Assembly (NCBI GenBank): GCA_015501595.1
Contig: JADNRX010000205.1
Location: forward strand, 1-64,000
DNA: 64,000 nt
Reading direction: 5' to 3'
Source: Hymenopellis radicata
Lineage: Eukaryota; Basidiomycota; Agaricomycetes; Agaricales; Physalacriaceae
Shown here piece by piece: positions 33,073 through 42,764 of this stretch (positions are counted from its first letter, which is position 1; each line of letters begins with the position of its first letter). The notes below the pieces were generated by a model. The model made no database searches and was not told where the DNA came from. It saw only the letters and a list, made by a program, of their open reading frames with translations. Both the position numbers and the translations under genes were made by a program.

Positions 33073-34167
33073 GCCCTCCCTCAACTGTTGTACGATTTAG
33101 GCCCATATAATGTTAATGCGACGTGTGTATAACTAACCACCCTCGTGTGCTGGATCTGGAGCAATTCTTCTCTTCCATGTCAATCTCTGCGGGCAACGAT
33201 TCCACGTCGATACTCGCCGCTGGCAGGATCGATCTCGCCAGTTGCACAAATCGGGAACAAGAGGCTGTAGTGCTGTAAAGCCACGCGGATGGTGCGTGTT
33301 TAACGCGTGACTGGAGCCCCACAGTGTTTTATTAAGCCCAGGTTATGCTTGTTATATGAACTGAGTGTTCAGCGCATGTTCGAAGAACAATTCGAAGCTT
33401 GAACCTGTGTATTCTGTGGGCCTGTCTCTTCCGCCACTCATTTAAGAGTCATTCGGACGTGTTACTTTCTTCGCCTCATTTGTGCTAGGTAGGATTCCCT
33501 TCCGACTCGGTGGCGATATGACTCTCGTTGACATTTCATTTGGCAACGATGGCCGAATTCGCCTGGTGAGTCCTGTTGGTGGGGTCGGTTTTGCTAGGGA
33601 CCTTTTTTCTCAAACCTCAGCTCCGTCAATTGCAAGGAACTTGCGGGTATCGCATGCTTCACGTGTCGGAACTTTGGACAGATCCGATTCCTTGTGTTTG
33701 GGTTTTTTCTTGTGCGATTCGTACTTGCTCTTCGCACGTTTCCGATATAATTTTGACCTTGTATCCTTCTCATAGCTCTATCCACGAGCAATATTCCTTG
33801 GTCCGTTTGGGCTCCTTCCATCTTGAAATGCCTTTGATGTTTGCAGATGCTAACGCCAAGTGCCCGCATCTCGTAAATTCGCAGAACAACACTCTGTTAA
33901 TGAACACTAAGCAGTCAGGTCTCTACCATGAACTCACGTCCGACTCGCTTTTCGCCATATAGATTTCGACAGCGCCTGCTGCGCGGCGATATACACGAAC
34001 TAAAAGTTCTATGGTATACTTGTAGTACAACTGAACGATATGTAAGTAAGGAATAAGTAAATTAATGTACTTAAATGAAATGAAACGAATGTGAATACAA
34101 CTGATTTAAATCCAACCATAAAGACACTAAAGAAGAACAAGCAAGAAATACTTAAATACTATGAATA
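33073..34167. other. No gene recognised
   Basis: Two overlapping open frames (33482-33775 and 33576-33962, plus) have no recognised motif. An AT-rich stretch follows at about 34010-34150. Confidence 0.35.
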
Positions 34168-35299
34168 TCACGACTTGTGCCGTAGATGCGGTGGTGGTAT
34201 TGGAGGAACAGGAGGCAACGTCCGAGATGGCCCTGCAGTATGCCCGCGGAAGACCTGGTCGTACTCTGGCGGCAGCGTCACCGCATCGTCGTCGTCCTCC
34301 ACATCGGCGTGCACCGGCCCCGCATCCGTCTCCCGCCTCGGCACACGGTCGCGCGACGGAAGCCGCGACGTATGCGATACCGCCGTGTCCGTCGGTGAAG
34401 CAACTAGAGTACCCGTGCCCTTCGTGTACCCTCTGGGCTGGGAGAACGACGCCGACGACGTGACTGTCCCCGTCGGCGTGTGGGTGACGGTGCTGAGGAG
34501 GAAGGGGCGGGGGTTGGACTCGGACATGCCCCGCTCGGTTTGGGGTGCGGCGAGGTTGCGGTGTCGTCTTCGCCGGCAGAGGAAGACGACGGCGAGGAGG
34601 GCGACGAATGCGATGCCCCGACTATGCCGCCCACTATTGGGCCGACGGGCGTGGAGGAGGATGATGAGTCCAAGGCCTTCGTTGAGGCCGACTCCGATGG
34701 AATAGCCACCGTCGCGATAACAGAGCTCGGGCTGAAACTCGAGACGGCATCCGGGTCTTCCACCTGGAGGACGAAGCGGTCTATGGTCAACTGCGACTTT
34801 CCGAACCGGGTGTCGTTCTGGTTTTTCAGGATGATTTCATGGATTCCAAAGTCGTCAAAGGTCTTCGTGAATAGCGCAACCTGTGGCAACGATAAATGTA
34901 TAGTCAAAAGCACACGGGGGGGGACGCACTGGAGGATTTTTGCCATCATCTGTCCGGTTCACGGCGTCGATGTCGATAAAGTTTGGAGCGTTGGGGTCGC
35001 AGTCGATGCAGATGGCGTACGAGCCGCCACAACAGCGGGGAATTCCAAAATAATAAAACGCATTCGCAGGCTCTATCAGCTCCATTCAATACCTCTTCAG
35101 CAGGAACAGACGAGCGCGACGCACCAGGAAACGTAAACGTAACATTCGCATTGAAGTCCTCTGTGGACGATAAGGTCCCCGTCTGGCCTACGCTGCTCGC
35201 ATTATAGGACCCCGTGTTGAACCAGAACCCCGCGTATCTCAGATGGTCGGTATCCCGGTCGTCGTAGGTCAGATTCTTTGCGCTGACCATAGCCAGCAC
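34168..35299 (-). CDS. Single-pass membrane protein with LPPEY tail, copy A
   Basis: The ectodomain exon reads MVSAKNLTYDDRDTDHLRYAG ... TGTLSSTEDFNANVTFTFP. A short intron leads to EPANAFYYFGIPRCCGGSYA, ICIDCDPNAPNFIDIDAVNR, another to VALFTKTFDDFGIHEIILKN and DRFVLQVEDPDAVSS, then a Ser-rich stalk, a Gly/Ile-rich helix (VGPIVGGIVG, then FVALLAVVFLC followed by CRRRRH) and a cytoplasmic tail with RETDAGPV, an acidic run and LPPEYDQVF. This layout is common in Agaricomycete type I membrane proteins of unknown role. The PPEY is a PPxY motif, the kind bound by WW domains of Rsp5/Nedd4-type ligases; that partner is inference. A one-base loss in a G-run near 34625 shifts the frame inside the helix. 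The true start and signal peptide upstream of 35299 are unresolved. Confidence 0.65.
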
Positions 35300-35929
35300 A
35301 TTCCCGACGACTCGGAAAAAGGGAAAGCGGATGGCACAACCCTTCGAGGATTGGCAAGTGGTGAGAAAAAGCGAAAGAGCAGAGGCGCAACGGCTCCGCC
35401 CGCCATTTTGAAAAGCCTCAACTGTCTAGAAGGTCAGTCGCCACGCTACCCTTTGGGTCACTGGAGACCGGAAGTAAATGTCAGAAATTTTCCGATCAGA
35501 CGCACATCCTTGTTTTTGATGGGGATTTTGATCAAGTCCCTCCCCTCTCGACCTCATCGATGGCTTGGCCGAGGGCGACCGTGTACAGCCTACAGGATGC
35601 AACCGCCTTGTCTGTTTCGTTCACGCGGACTTCCTTGAGAGGTCGGATGTCGTGCGCTAATCTGGAGATGTAACTTTACCAGTGTATTGCAGAAACGTGC
35701 GCTTGATTGCCCTAGCTATATCAAAGTCGTAGATATCCAATTCTTATCTGCAAGATCTCTTGCGTGATGTCGATGGATGTCCAAGCATTCAATTTCTGGC
35801 GGTGATCAACATCAAGCCTTAATCACCATCGTCCATCTTTGTTCAAGCTTCATATTTGTGTCTGGCAGGAGTGATGGATCCATCCTACAAGAATCTTCAA
35901 TAATGAAACATAGCAGAAACAGATCCATG

Positions 35930-36190
35930 CTCACCCTAAAGCAGCGGTACTTTCAAAAATATCTCCCATGATCTCCTTCATCTTGTCAAATCCCTCCTGA
36001 GAAAGAAAATCGATATTCCAATCCCCTTCAAAGTTCAAGAAAATTATTGGGAATACGACCACCAGGGCTTGGATGACCCCCGAAAGTGGAATTGATGTTG
36101 TATTTTAGTAGTAGCGACATCGCACTGGTACACGCCAAGTGAGGTTCCAAGTAGACTCAAACCCCACAAGGGAGGGAGAGCCACATCGAC
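35930..36190 (-). pseudogene. Remnant of the unnamed family seen at 2.5 and 9.7 kb
   Basis: The minus strand reads DWNIDFLSQEGFDKMKEIMG (about 36035-35970), and upstream of it the sequence for LSLPCGV-VYLEPHLACTSA is a shifted GLSLLGTSLRVY block. It ends at the same exon-end position (TTAGGGTGAGCATGGATC-like) as copy B. Only about 260 bp are left. Confidence 0.65.
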
Positions 36191-36469
36191 CATCGACCAC
36201 ATCACGTTGCTCAAGCCTGGCAGATATCACGATATGAAGACTGTTCTCGAGCCGCGTATAGCAAACTCATTCCCAAATGCACTGACAAGGGATAGTTTGA
36301 ACACACCTGTGCGCCACATAAGTAAAATGATCCTGTAAAGGACTTGGAGATAATAGTATAGACAACGGGAGATGATTAAGTAGCTGGTAAGTAAAAGTGG
36401 GAGGAATTCAAGTGCAACAATGTAAACACTAAAGAGGAAAAAAGAAGACACCTTTCATATCAATCCTTC

Positions 36470-37527
36470 TGTGGTGCTGATGACGGTGACGGTACTGGAG
36501 GAAGGGGAGGCAAGGTCCTAGTAAGCCTATTCTGGGAAGCCCTCCGAAACACCTGGTCATACTCGGGAGGCTACACTGCGTATCAGCATCGTCCTCATCA
36601 TCGGGCTACACGGGACCCGCATCCGTCTCTCGACTGCGCGACGAACGTGGCGGGGCGGCGGACGTGCTACCGCTACTATCCGGGACCGTCTCGGTGGGCG
36701 CACGGACTGTAGAGCGGGAATGCTTCGAGGGATGCGATGTAGTAGCGGAAGCAAGAAGGAACGGCCCCGTCGCTGGAGCGGGTCGCTCTCGTTTAGCAGC
36801 GCGTCGCCGACGGCCCTGCCAGGCCATGAAGACCGCGACAAGGAAGGCAAGAAGTGCGGGAACACCCAGCGTGGCACCCACTATGAGGCCAAGGGGTGAC
36901 TTGGATGGAGTAGTGGCGTCTGCAACAGCGGCAGCGGTCTGTGAGACGGAAGATGTCGAGCTTGAGCTGGAGCTCGAAACAGCATCCGAGTCTTCCACCT
37001 GCAGAACAAATTGATCCACAGTAATCTGCGATTCATTGAATCTGGTATCGTTGTTATTCTTGAGGATGATTTCATGTATGCCAAAGTCTTCGAAGGTGTA
37101 TGAAAATAGTATGACCTAGAGAAATATAAATTATGGCTGCTAAGCATTCAATGCAAGATAATACACACAGGAGGGTTGCGACCGTCATCCGAACGGTTCA
37201 CGGCGTCTATAGGCTTGAATTGGGGCGCGTCAGGATGGCAATCCACGCATATCGAGTAATTGCCCCCGCAGCATTGTGGAATGCCATAATAATAAAACGC
37301 ATTCGCAGGTTCTGTTAAGAGTGAGGCTGTTTTTCAGATATTCAAGCACTGAACGCACGAGGAAACGTGAAGGTCACTATAGCGTCGACATCTCGCGCTG
37401 TCGATAGAGTCCCCGTCCTCCCTACGTTGCTCGCATTCCAGGATCCATCGGTGAACCAGCTCGTTCCCGTGTATTTTAGGTCAGTGAAATCCCGGTCGTC
37501 GTAGCTGACGTTCTTGAGGTTGACCAT
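36470..37527 (-). pseudogene. Single-pass membrane protein with LPPEY tail, copy B
   Basis: The same architecture as copy A: MVNLKNVSYDDRDFTDLKYTG, GTLSTARDVDAIVTFTFP, then AFYYYGIPQCCGGNYS and a Cys-x2-Cys-like pair, TFEDFGIHEIILKNNNDTRF, DQFVLQVEDSDAVSS, a Ser stalk, the helix LIVGATLGVPALLAFLVAVF and a basic stop-transfer WQGRRRRAAKRE. The tail reaches RETDAGPV and then hits TAG; beyond it the acidic run continues, and a one-base loss converts LPPEYDQVF into a shifted reading (about 36565). So the ectodomain and helix are intact but the tail that carries the PPxY motif is cut off. The stop could be a C-to-T change in a Gln codon. Confidence 0.65.
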
Positions 37528-37784
37528 GTATGTACTATGCCCCCTGGCAGGAACAGCGCAGTGAGGAGTACAGAGAGAGGGAGCAGACAGGTAAGAACAT
37601 CACGCCTCAGCGTACAATACCAGCCATCATCAGGACGGGAGACCATGGCCGCGATTCAAAGGATGGCAGTTGGATGGTTTGGAAACGATGGCGAAAAATA
37701 GCTCGATCGAGTCACTCGATCCCGGCATTATTGACGGCATCTCGCCGTTAGACTCTGACCGTCACCAATCTTGCCAGTGTCTTA

Positions 37785-37895
37785 TTGCTGGCCAGAAGTC
37801 CAAGGATGCTTTTTTGAGAATTTTCATTTCAGAGAGACCCGAGTGGAGATTTTCGGGCAGGTCGCACGTTCGAGCCCCGACCCCGTCTCAAGATT
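37785..37895 (+). repeat. SINE-like repeat with box-B-like sequence, copy 1
   Basis: GGCCAGAAGTCCAAGG begins a segment that includes GACCCGAGTGG (box-A-like) and CGTTCGAGCCCCG (box-B-like). A related copy runs on the opposite strand at 38500-38600. It cannot be folded into a normal tRNA. Confidence 0.4.
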
Positions 37896-38499
37896 ACCTC
37901 TGTAATATTGCACTTGTGCATGTGCTGTGAGCCCTAGGTGATCCCATAGACGCTATTAGCTAGGGGAACACCGTTCCCAGATGTGGGAAGCTCCAGAATT
38001 CGAGCAGGGAACAGATACGAGAGGTCACGTGATCGGCGCGATTTCTCCGAATTAGGCGCTGCGTGCGCCACACTGCCTCGTGAGACAGACAGGGCCTCAT
38101 AAAGCCTCAAATGTATCCCATTTTCCCCTGTTGTTGCACATTACTTACTGAGGGTGTGTCCTTGGCTTCTTGAATACTCTTCTCAAGAATTAGTATGTAC
38201 TTATAGATGTAGTAAGTAGACTCATTTTCACAGCTTCTATTTTTCAGAGGAGCTGGTCTAGAAGCTCTGACACATGCTCTGAAGGTGGCTTATCACATAG
38301 CAGAGGTATCCGGCCAGCAATACACATAACAGAGGTATCTGGCTGAAGGGTTCTCAATCAGACCATGAAAGTAGCCTAGTACTGCAAGTTGCCGTCATCC
38401 CAAGAAGGGCTCCGAAGTACTCTTATCTCATTCATCTGGTTTGTCTCACTCAACGGGGAAGAGTATGTGGTGAGATAGATTGAGCAAACTATTGTGCTC

Positions 38500-38600
38500 T
38501 AACGGGGACTTGAACCAGCGACCTTCCGAAATGACAAATTGATCGATGAAATACAACTGTTTTTGAAAAATCAACCTTGGACTTCTGGCCGACGGTAAGT
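38500..38600 (-). repeat. SINE-like repeat with box-B-like sequence, copy 2
   Basis: On the minus strand the segment starts GGCCAGAAGTCCAAGG and contains GGTCGCTGGTTCAAGTCCCC, a good box B. It shares its first 16 bases and overall layout with 37785-37895. Confidence 0.4.
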
Positions 38601-38903
38601 GTCTGGGAGATCCTGTCCAGTGTCTAGTTCGCCCTCCTCTTTCTGCGCAAGCATATCGTCACATACTGATATCTTCCCCAGACGAATTTACTGGACTTCG
38701 AAGCTACAGCACTTTAGTTTGCCAACTTCGAAAAGTGCGCGCCACATTGTATCTGGCAAGGGCTACACTATCTTACAGTAATTCGATAGTATGAATGGCT
38801 ATATCTGGTAAGATGGTAAGAAAAGGTGGTATGTATACCAGTAAAACCCAACGAAGTAAACCCTAGAGAGAGAAAATAAACAACAAACGTCAAGTTTTGT
38901 ATA

Positions 38904-39195
38904 TCAAGGCTTCCGCAACGATGATGGCATCGGGGGAGGCAACGTCCTCGTACGTGATCCCGCCCTATGGAACACCTGCTCATACTCAGGAGGCAGTGTA
39001 GCCAACTCATCACGATCATCATCTGCGTCGGGCTCAACGGGACCCGCATCTGTCTCGCGCCTTGGCAGACGGTCGCGCGACAGTTGATGCTGCGGGACTC
39101 CCAATGAGCTACTACTACTCTGAATCATCTCAGAGGCCGTAGTGACTGGAGAGCTTTTGGTACGAGAATGCTTTGAAGGATACAAGACTTGGCTT
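38904..39195 (-). pseudogene. LPPEY membrane protein, copy C: cytoplasmic tail
   Basis: The minus strand reads PSKHSRTKSSPVTT ... RDRLPRRETDAGPVEPDADD, then LATLPPEYEQVFHRAG. It matches the tails of copies A and B. It is separated from its membrane-spanning part (39979-40411) by about 780 bp of unrelated sequence, so the gene is split. Confidence 0.65.
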
Positions 39196-39978
39196 CGCTT
39201 CGCTACGCCCCGATTTACTGGCACTAGGAGCATTGACTTCGCTTCGCTCTGTTACGGCAGGACTTTTTTATCGTGTCGAGAAGTTTAAGAGCTTAGAGGA
39301 TACGCGAGGACACATCAAGGGACACATTCAACTTAGAAGTACAGTACTTTGTCCTACTTTAACCCATGGCAATATGTAGACCCCGGGACAAAAAGAAATC
39401 TGGAAAACATTCAGCGAGTTCTCCAAGAAGAATCCAATCATATGTACCTGGGCCAAGCCTCAGAAACTTACTGACCTCAACCCTCTGGTCATACAACGAG
39501 AAGGAGGAGAACCGGCATTGCGACCGGAAAGGAATCGGTTCATACACGCGATGAGCGAGACTCAACCGCGAGATGACCGATTGATCTGAGTGAAAGTGCG
39601 CATGCCGCGGGGAAAATGTCGTAGGTGTCAGGTAGGTGTAAACCAACGCGTCCACCAACAAAAAACAGTGGACGGGGGCATTCGGGTCGTGGATGACGTT
39701 GGTCCTCTGGTTAGACCTGGGTTAGACATGTCGGGTCGGCGAAACATCAACTGTCGAAAGGTAGGTAAAAGTCAACCCAGGCAGCTTTGTACTGCGCGTG
39801 AAAGACGGCGTGCTGCGGACAGCACAGTTGCAGGCAGCGGTTGAGAGAGGAGCCACGGGCCATTTCGAGCGGTGAAAGGAAGGATGTAGAGAGGAATCAG
39901 CATTTTGGGGATTTCGGACCGAGGACGATGATAACAAACAGAGGACAACGAAATGGTGTAGTTTCGTTAATATATGTG
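39196..39978. other. Sequence separating the two parts of copy C
   Basis: This stretch interrupts the LPPEY gene copy C. It begins with a short direct repeat (CTTCGCTTCGCT at about 39188 and 39238). I see no terminal repeats or recognised gene; a 100-codon minus frame (39359-39661) has no known motif. Confidence 0.4.
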
Positions 39979-40411
39979 TTATAAGGTAGATGAAGTGGGT
40001 GCTGAACCAACGAGAAATGGGTGTGGCGCCTCTGCAATGCCACGCTCTGTTCCACCTGTAGCAGCAGCACGTCGATGACGTTGACGCCGCCGACACAGAA
40101 ATAGCGCCACCAGGAAACCAACAAACGCAACAGCACCGCCGGCTATGACGCCAGTGGGTAGCTCGGATGATGTAGGATTTGATGTGGGGACAGCGGTCGT
40201 TTCAGAGGATGTCGATAGTTGAGACGCGGAGGAGGACGGCGACGTGAACGCGGTCGATGTTGAACTCGCCCCAGCATCCGGATCTCGCACCTGGAGAACG
40301 AATTGATCCACAGTTATCTGGGATTTGTTGAATCTGCTATCGTTTTCGTTCTTGAGGATGATTGAATGTACGGCAAAGTCATTGAAAGTTTGCGAAAATA
40401 GAACGAGTCCT
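39979..40411 (-). pseudogene. LPPEY membrane protein, copy C: membrane part
   Basis: The minus strand reads LFSQTFNDFAVHSIILKNEN, DSRFNKSQITVDQFVLQVRD, a Ser/Thr stalk, then LPTGVIAGGAVAFVGFLVAL and FLCRRRQRHRR. This is the stalk, helix and stop-transfer of the family. The N-terminal ectodomain with the DDRD and CCGG motifs seen in copies A and B is missing upstream, where unrelated sequence begins near 40411. Confidence 0.65.
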
Positions 40412-41233
40412 GAGACGTGAACGGGAGTTGGGAAATAGCATCTTGCATCCGCTGTCGGCGGCGGATCGGTCGTGGACCAAATGACTCTTGTCGAGAGTCG
40501 TCGTGGGTGTTCCGTAGGGATGGGACGGGTATTCTGGAGGTCGCTCGATTCGACATCCAGTAGTCGTATCGCTTGTATTTCGAGGCCGTATTCGCGACCT
40601 ATCGTAGTAGCGAAAAAAAGTGTAAAACCAGCGCAGTGCTGGCCTTCTTATCCGTCGATATTCGCTAGGCAACAGTATAGGATTGCGAATCAAAGGAAAA
40701 CAAAAGGCAAGCAGGATGGTTGTAGTAGGTGGTTAAGTCATGTCTACCCCAGTCCGTATCGTAAAACGCAGTCATAAGATGGTGCACTGCGTAGAGCCGT
40801 AGATTATGGACGGTCCGAATATGACTCGAATGAGGTCATTCGATTGACATTCGAAGAACATTCGATCCAGATCATAGCTTTTTAGAATATAGCTAGAATT
40901 GTCGGAATCCAAGCACATTTCAGCCATATTCTAGATAGCTCAGGCAGCGTGACCACTAAGTTCTATCTTCGTCGTGTCGCATTGTGTCAACACCATTATA
41001 CTCCAACATTGACCGGCAAGCCGATTAATGCTTATTGACTTCTTACGACGACGGCTACAAACGGCTACGATGACACGGCCGCCCCTCCCTTTTAACCAAC
41101 CGACGACCTTAAAACCTTGATGCAGATACGACGAGCACGGCAGACGCCTCTGACCGGAAGATCCAACTTGTGCTGAAAGCCCCGTACCACAAACAGAAGG
41201 CACTGCATATCAAGAAGCTCGATGGATGGAGGA

Positions 41234-42236
41234 ATCAGTAGAGGCCTAGTCTGTTTTTGGTTGGCAGGCCGATGTAGAAGCTGGGCCTTCGGTGTTTGCC
41301 GAGATCACGTGCCATCAAGTTCGACGCGCGTCGTCCCATTAGTCTCTTGAAAACATCTGAATTACGCGTAATGTTCCTTGTCTTGCTGCTATTTACTCTG
41401 CTGATGAATGTTACTTCCTGGTAATATGTGGATTTGGTGAAAACACTGTGCAATTCGCCGGGATTGAGACCTTGGTGAGAGCCCGGTACCGTTCAGGTCC
41501 GAGCAGTCTAAATTCATGTTTGTTGCTCTAAACCAAAGGCAGGTGCCTTAGTAGACTCAAAGCAATACAATTTGCCCCTGTCAAAGAGATGAACATGCAA
41601 ATATGGCGGGAACGAGCTGGAAATTGTCGTCCGAATTGGGATTCCGCATTCGTCGGTCCACATTCGGTTGTCCGCATTCGTCTGTCCGGATTCGTCTGTC
41701 CCGATTAGGACGAAGGCCCAGCTCCTACATCAAGGGCGCGACTGAAATCAGACTACTATAAACGGAACTTGTTGCGGATTTATAGTAGGCTGACTACGGG
41801 AGACTAGTAGAGGCCCTGGGAAGCTCCCCTACACCGCCGGCGAGCCTCAGAGCCTCAAATATTCAATTTTTTGGCCCTAAAAAGACCTCAAATATTCAAA
41901 AATCGCTGGGGATGTCACGTACTGTGATGGCAGTCACACACCTTGAAAATTCGATTTTCTTGCTGCTCGGCAGTGCTGGGCGTCGTTGTAGGTTGATTTA
42001 CCTATCATACGACGGCGAAACTGCTCATCCATGTCCGGCCTACTCCAAAACCATAGCTCTGCCAGGTTGGTGTTGGAGGTCCTCCTCAGCCTCTGAAATA
42101 TTCAAAATTTCGCTGGGCTTTGGGCTCTCAGAGCCTCAAATATTCAAATATTCGCCGCGATTTTGGCACATTTTGGTCCTCGAATATTCAATTTTTCGCC
42201 GGCGGTCTAGGGGAGCTTCCCGGGGCCTATCAGTAG
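41234..42236. mobile_element. AGGCCC MITE (8-bp TSD), interrupted
   Basis: The TSD ATCAGTAG lies at 41234-41241 and 42229-42236. The MITE starts AGGCC at 41242, is split by the 41247-41806 element, resumes at 41811 (AGGCCCTGGGAAGCTCC) and ends GGAGCTTCCCGGGGCCT at 42228. The TIRs are related to those of the 450-bp MITE at 19973. The interior has TCAAATATTCAAA-type repeats instead of CAAATCCGC. Confidence 0.85.
41247..41806. mobile_element. TAGTCT-family DNA transposon, copy 3 (9-bp TSD)
   Basis: The ends are TAGTCTGTTTTTGG and GGGAGACTA. The 9-bp TSD GTAGAGGCC (41238-41246 and 41807-41815) was made from the first bases of the MITE it entered. At 560 bp it is the uninterrupted form of 19628-20652, in reverse orientation. 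It has no coding capacity. Confidence 0.87.
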
Positions 42237-42615
42237 CGACGCAATGGCTCAACCGCATGCGGGCAGACACGAGTGGGGGCAGTCGGCTCACGTGCTTGAG
42301 GATGGAATGTGTGTGGAATGTGGGCAGAATGAGCTGATTACGGGCAGAGTACAGAATGCTAGGATCTAGTACGAATGTAACCCGAATCTGGCTAAAATTG
42401 TCGCATTGCGATCAGATTACGGAATCCTAAAATCGGCTACATCGCCATGCGGAGGGGAGTCCCAAATTGGGTAAGCACACCGAAATACACCGATTTTCCC
42501 CGACGACACCGATTTTACACCGATTGAAACCGATGATGCACGTGGCCCAAGTCACGCCTCGGTCAGTACTCGCCCGAGCGAGAGTTCGAAACCTCCCTCT
42601 TTTTTTCCTTATTTG

Positions 42616-42644
42616 AGCCCTAACCCTAACCCCCCCCTCCCCTA

Positions 42645-42672
<28 letters not shown>
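42616..42672. repeat. Short telomere-like tract and poly-T
   Basis: CCCTAACCCTAACCCC is followed by a run of about 30 T bases. Two units only; it may be an insertion scar or the tail of a retroposed sequence rather than a telomere. Confidence 0.6.
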
Positions 42673-42675
<3 letters not shown>

Positions 42676-42764
42676 TCCATTAAAAATTGCGTTGCCTGGT
42701 GAGTGAACTGTGGCGCACGCACGCGTCCAGAAGTAGGTCACCAACATGTACATACTCTATAATG

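Noticed and set aside
37820..37900. tRNA gene
   Set aside because: Box-like motifs are present but no acceptor stem or normal T-arm can be folded; treated as a SINE-like repeat instead.
38500..38540. tRNA gene on the minus strand
   Set aside because: A good box B (GGTTCAAGTCC) but no matching box A, anticodon arm or acceptor stem upstream.
42616..42672. Chromosome end
   Set aside because: Only two CCCTAA units followed by poly-T, with ordinary genes on both sides.
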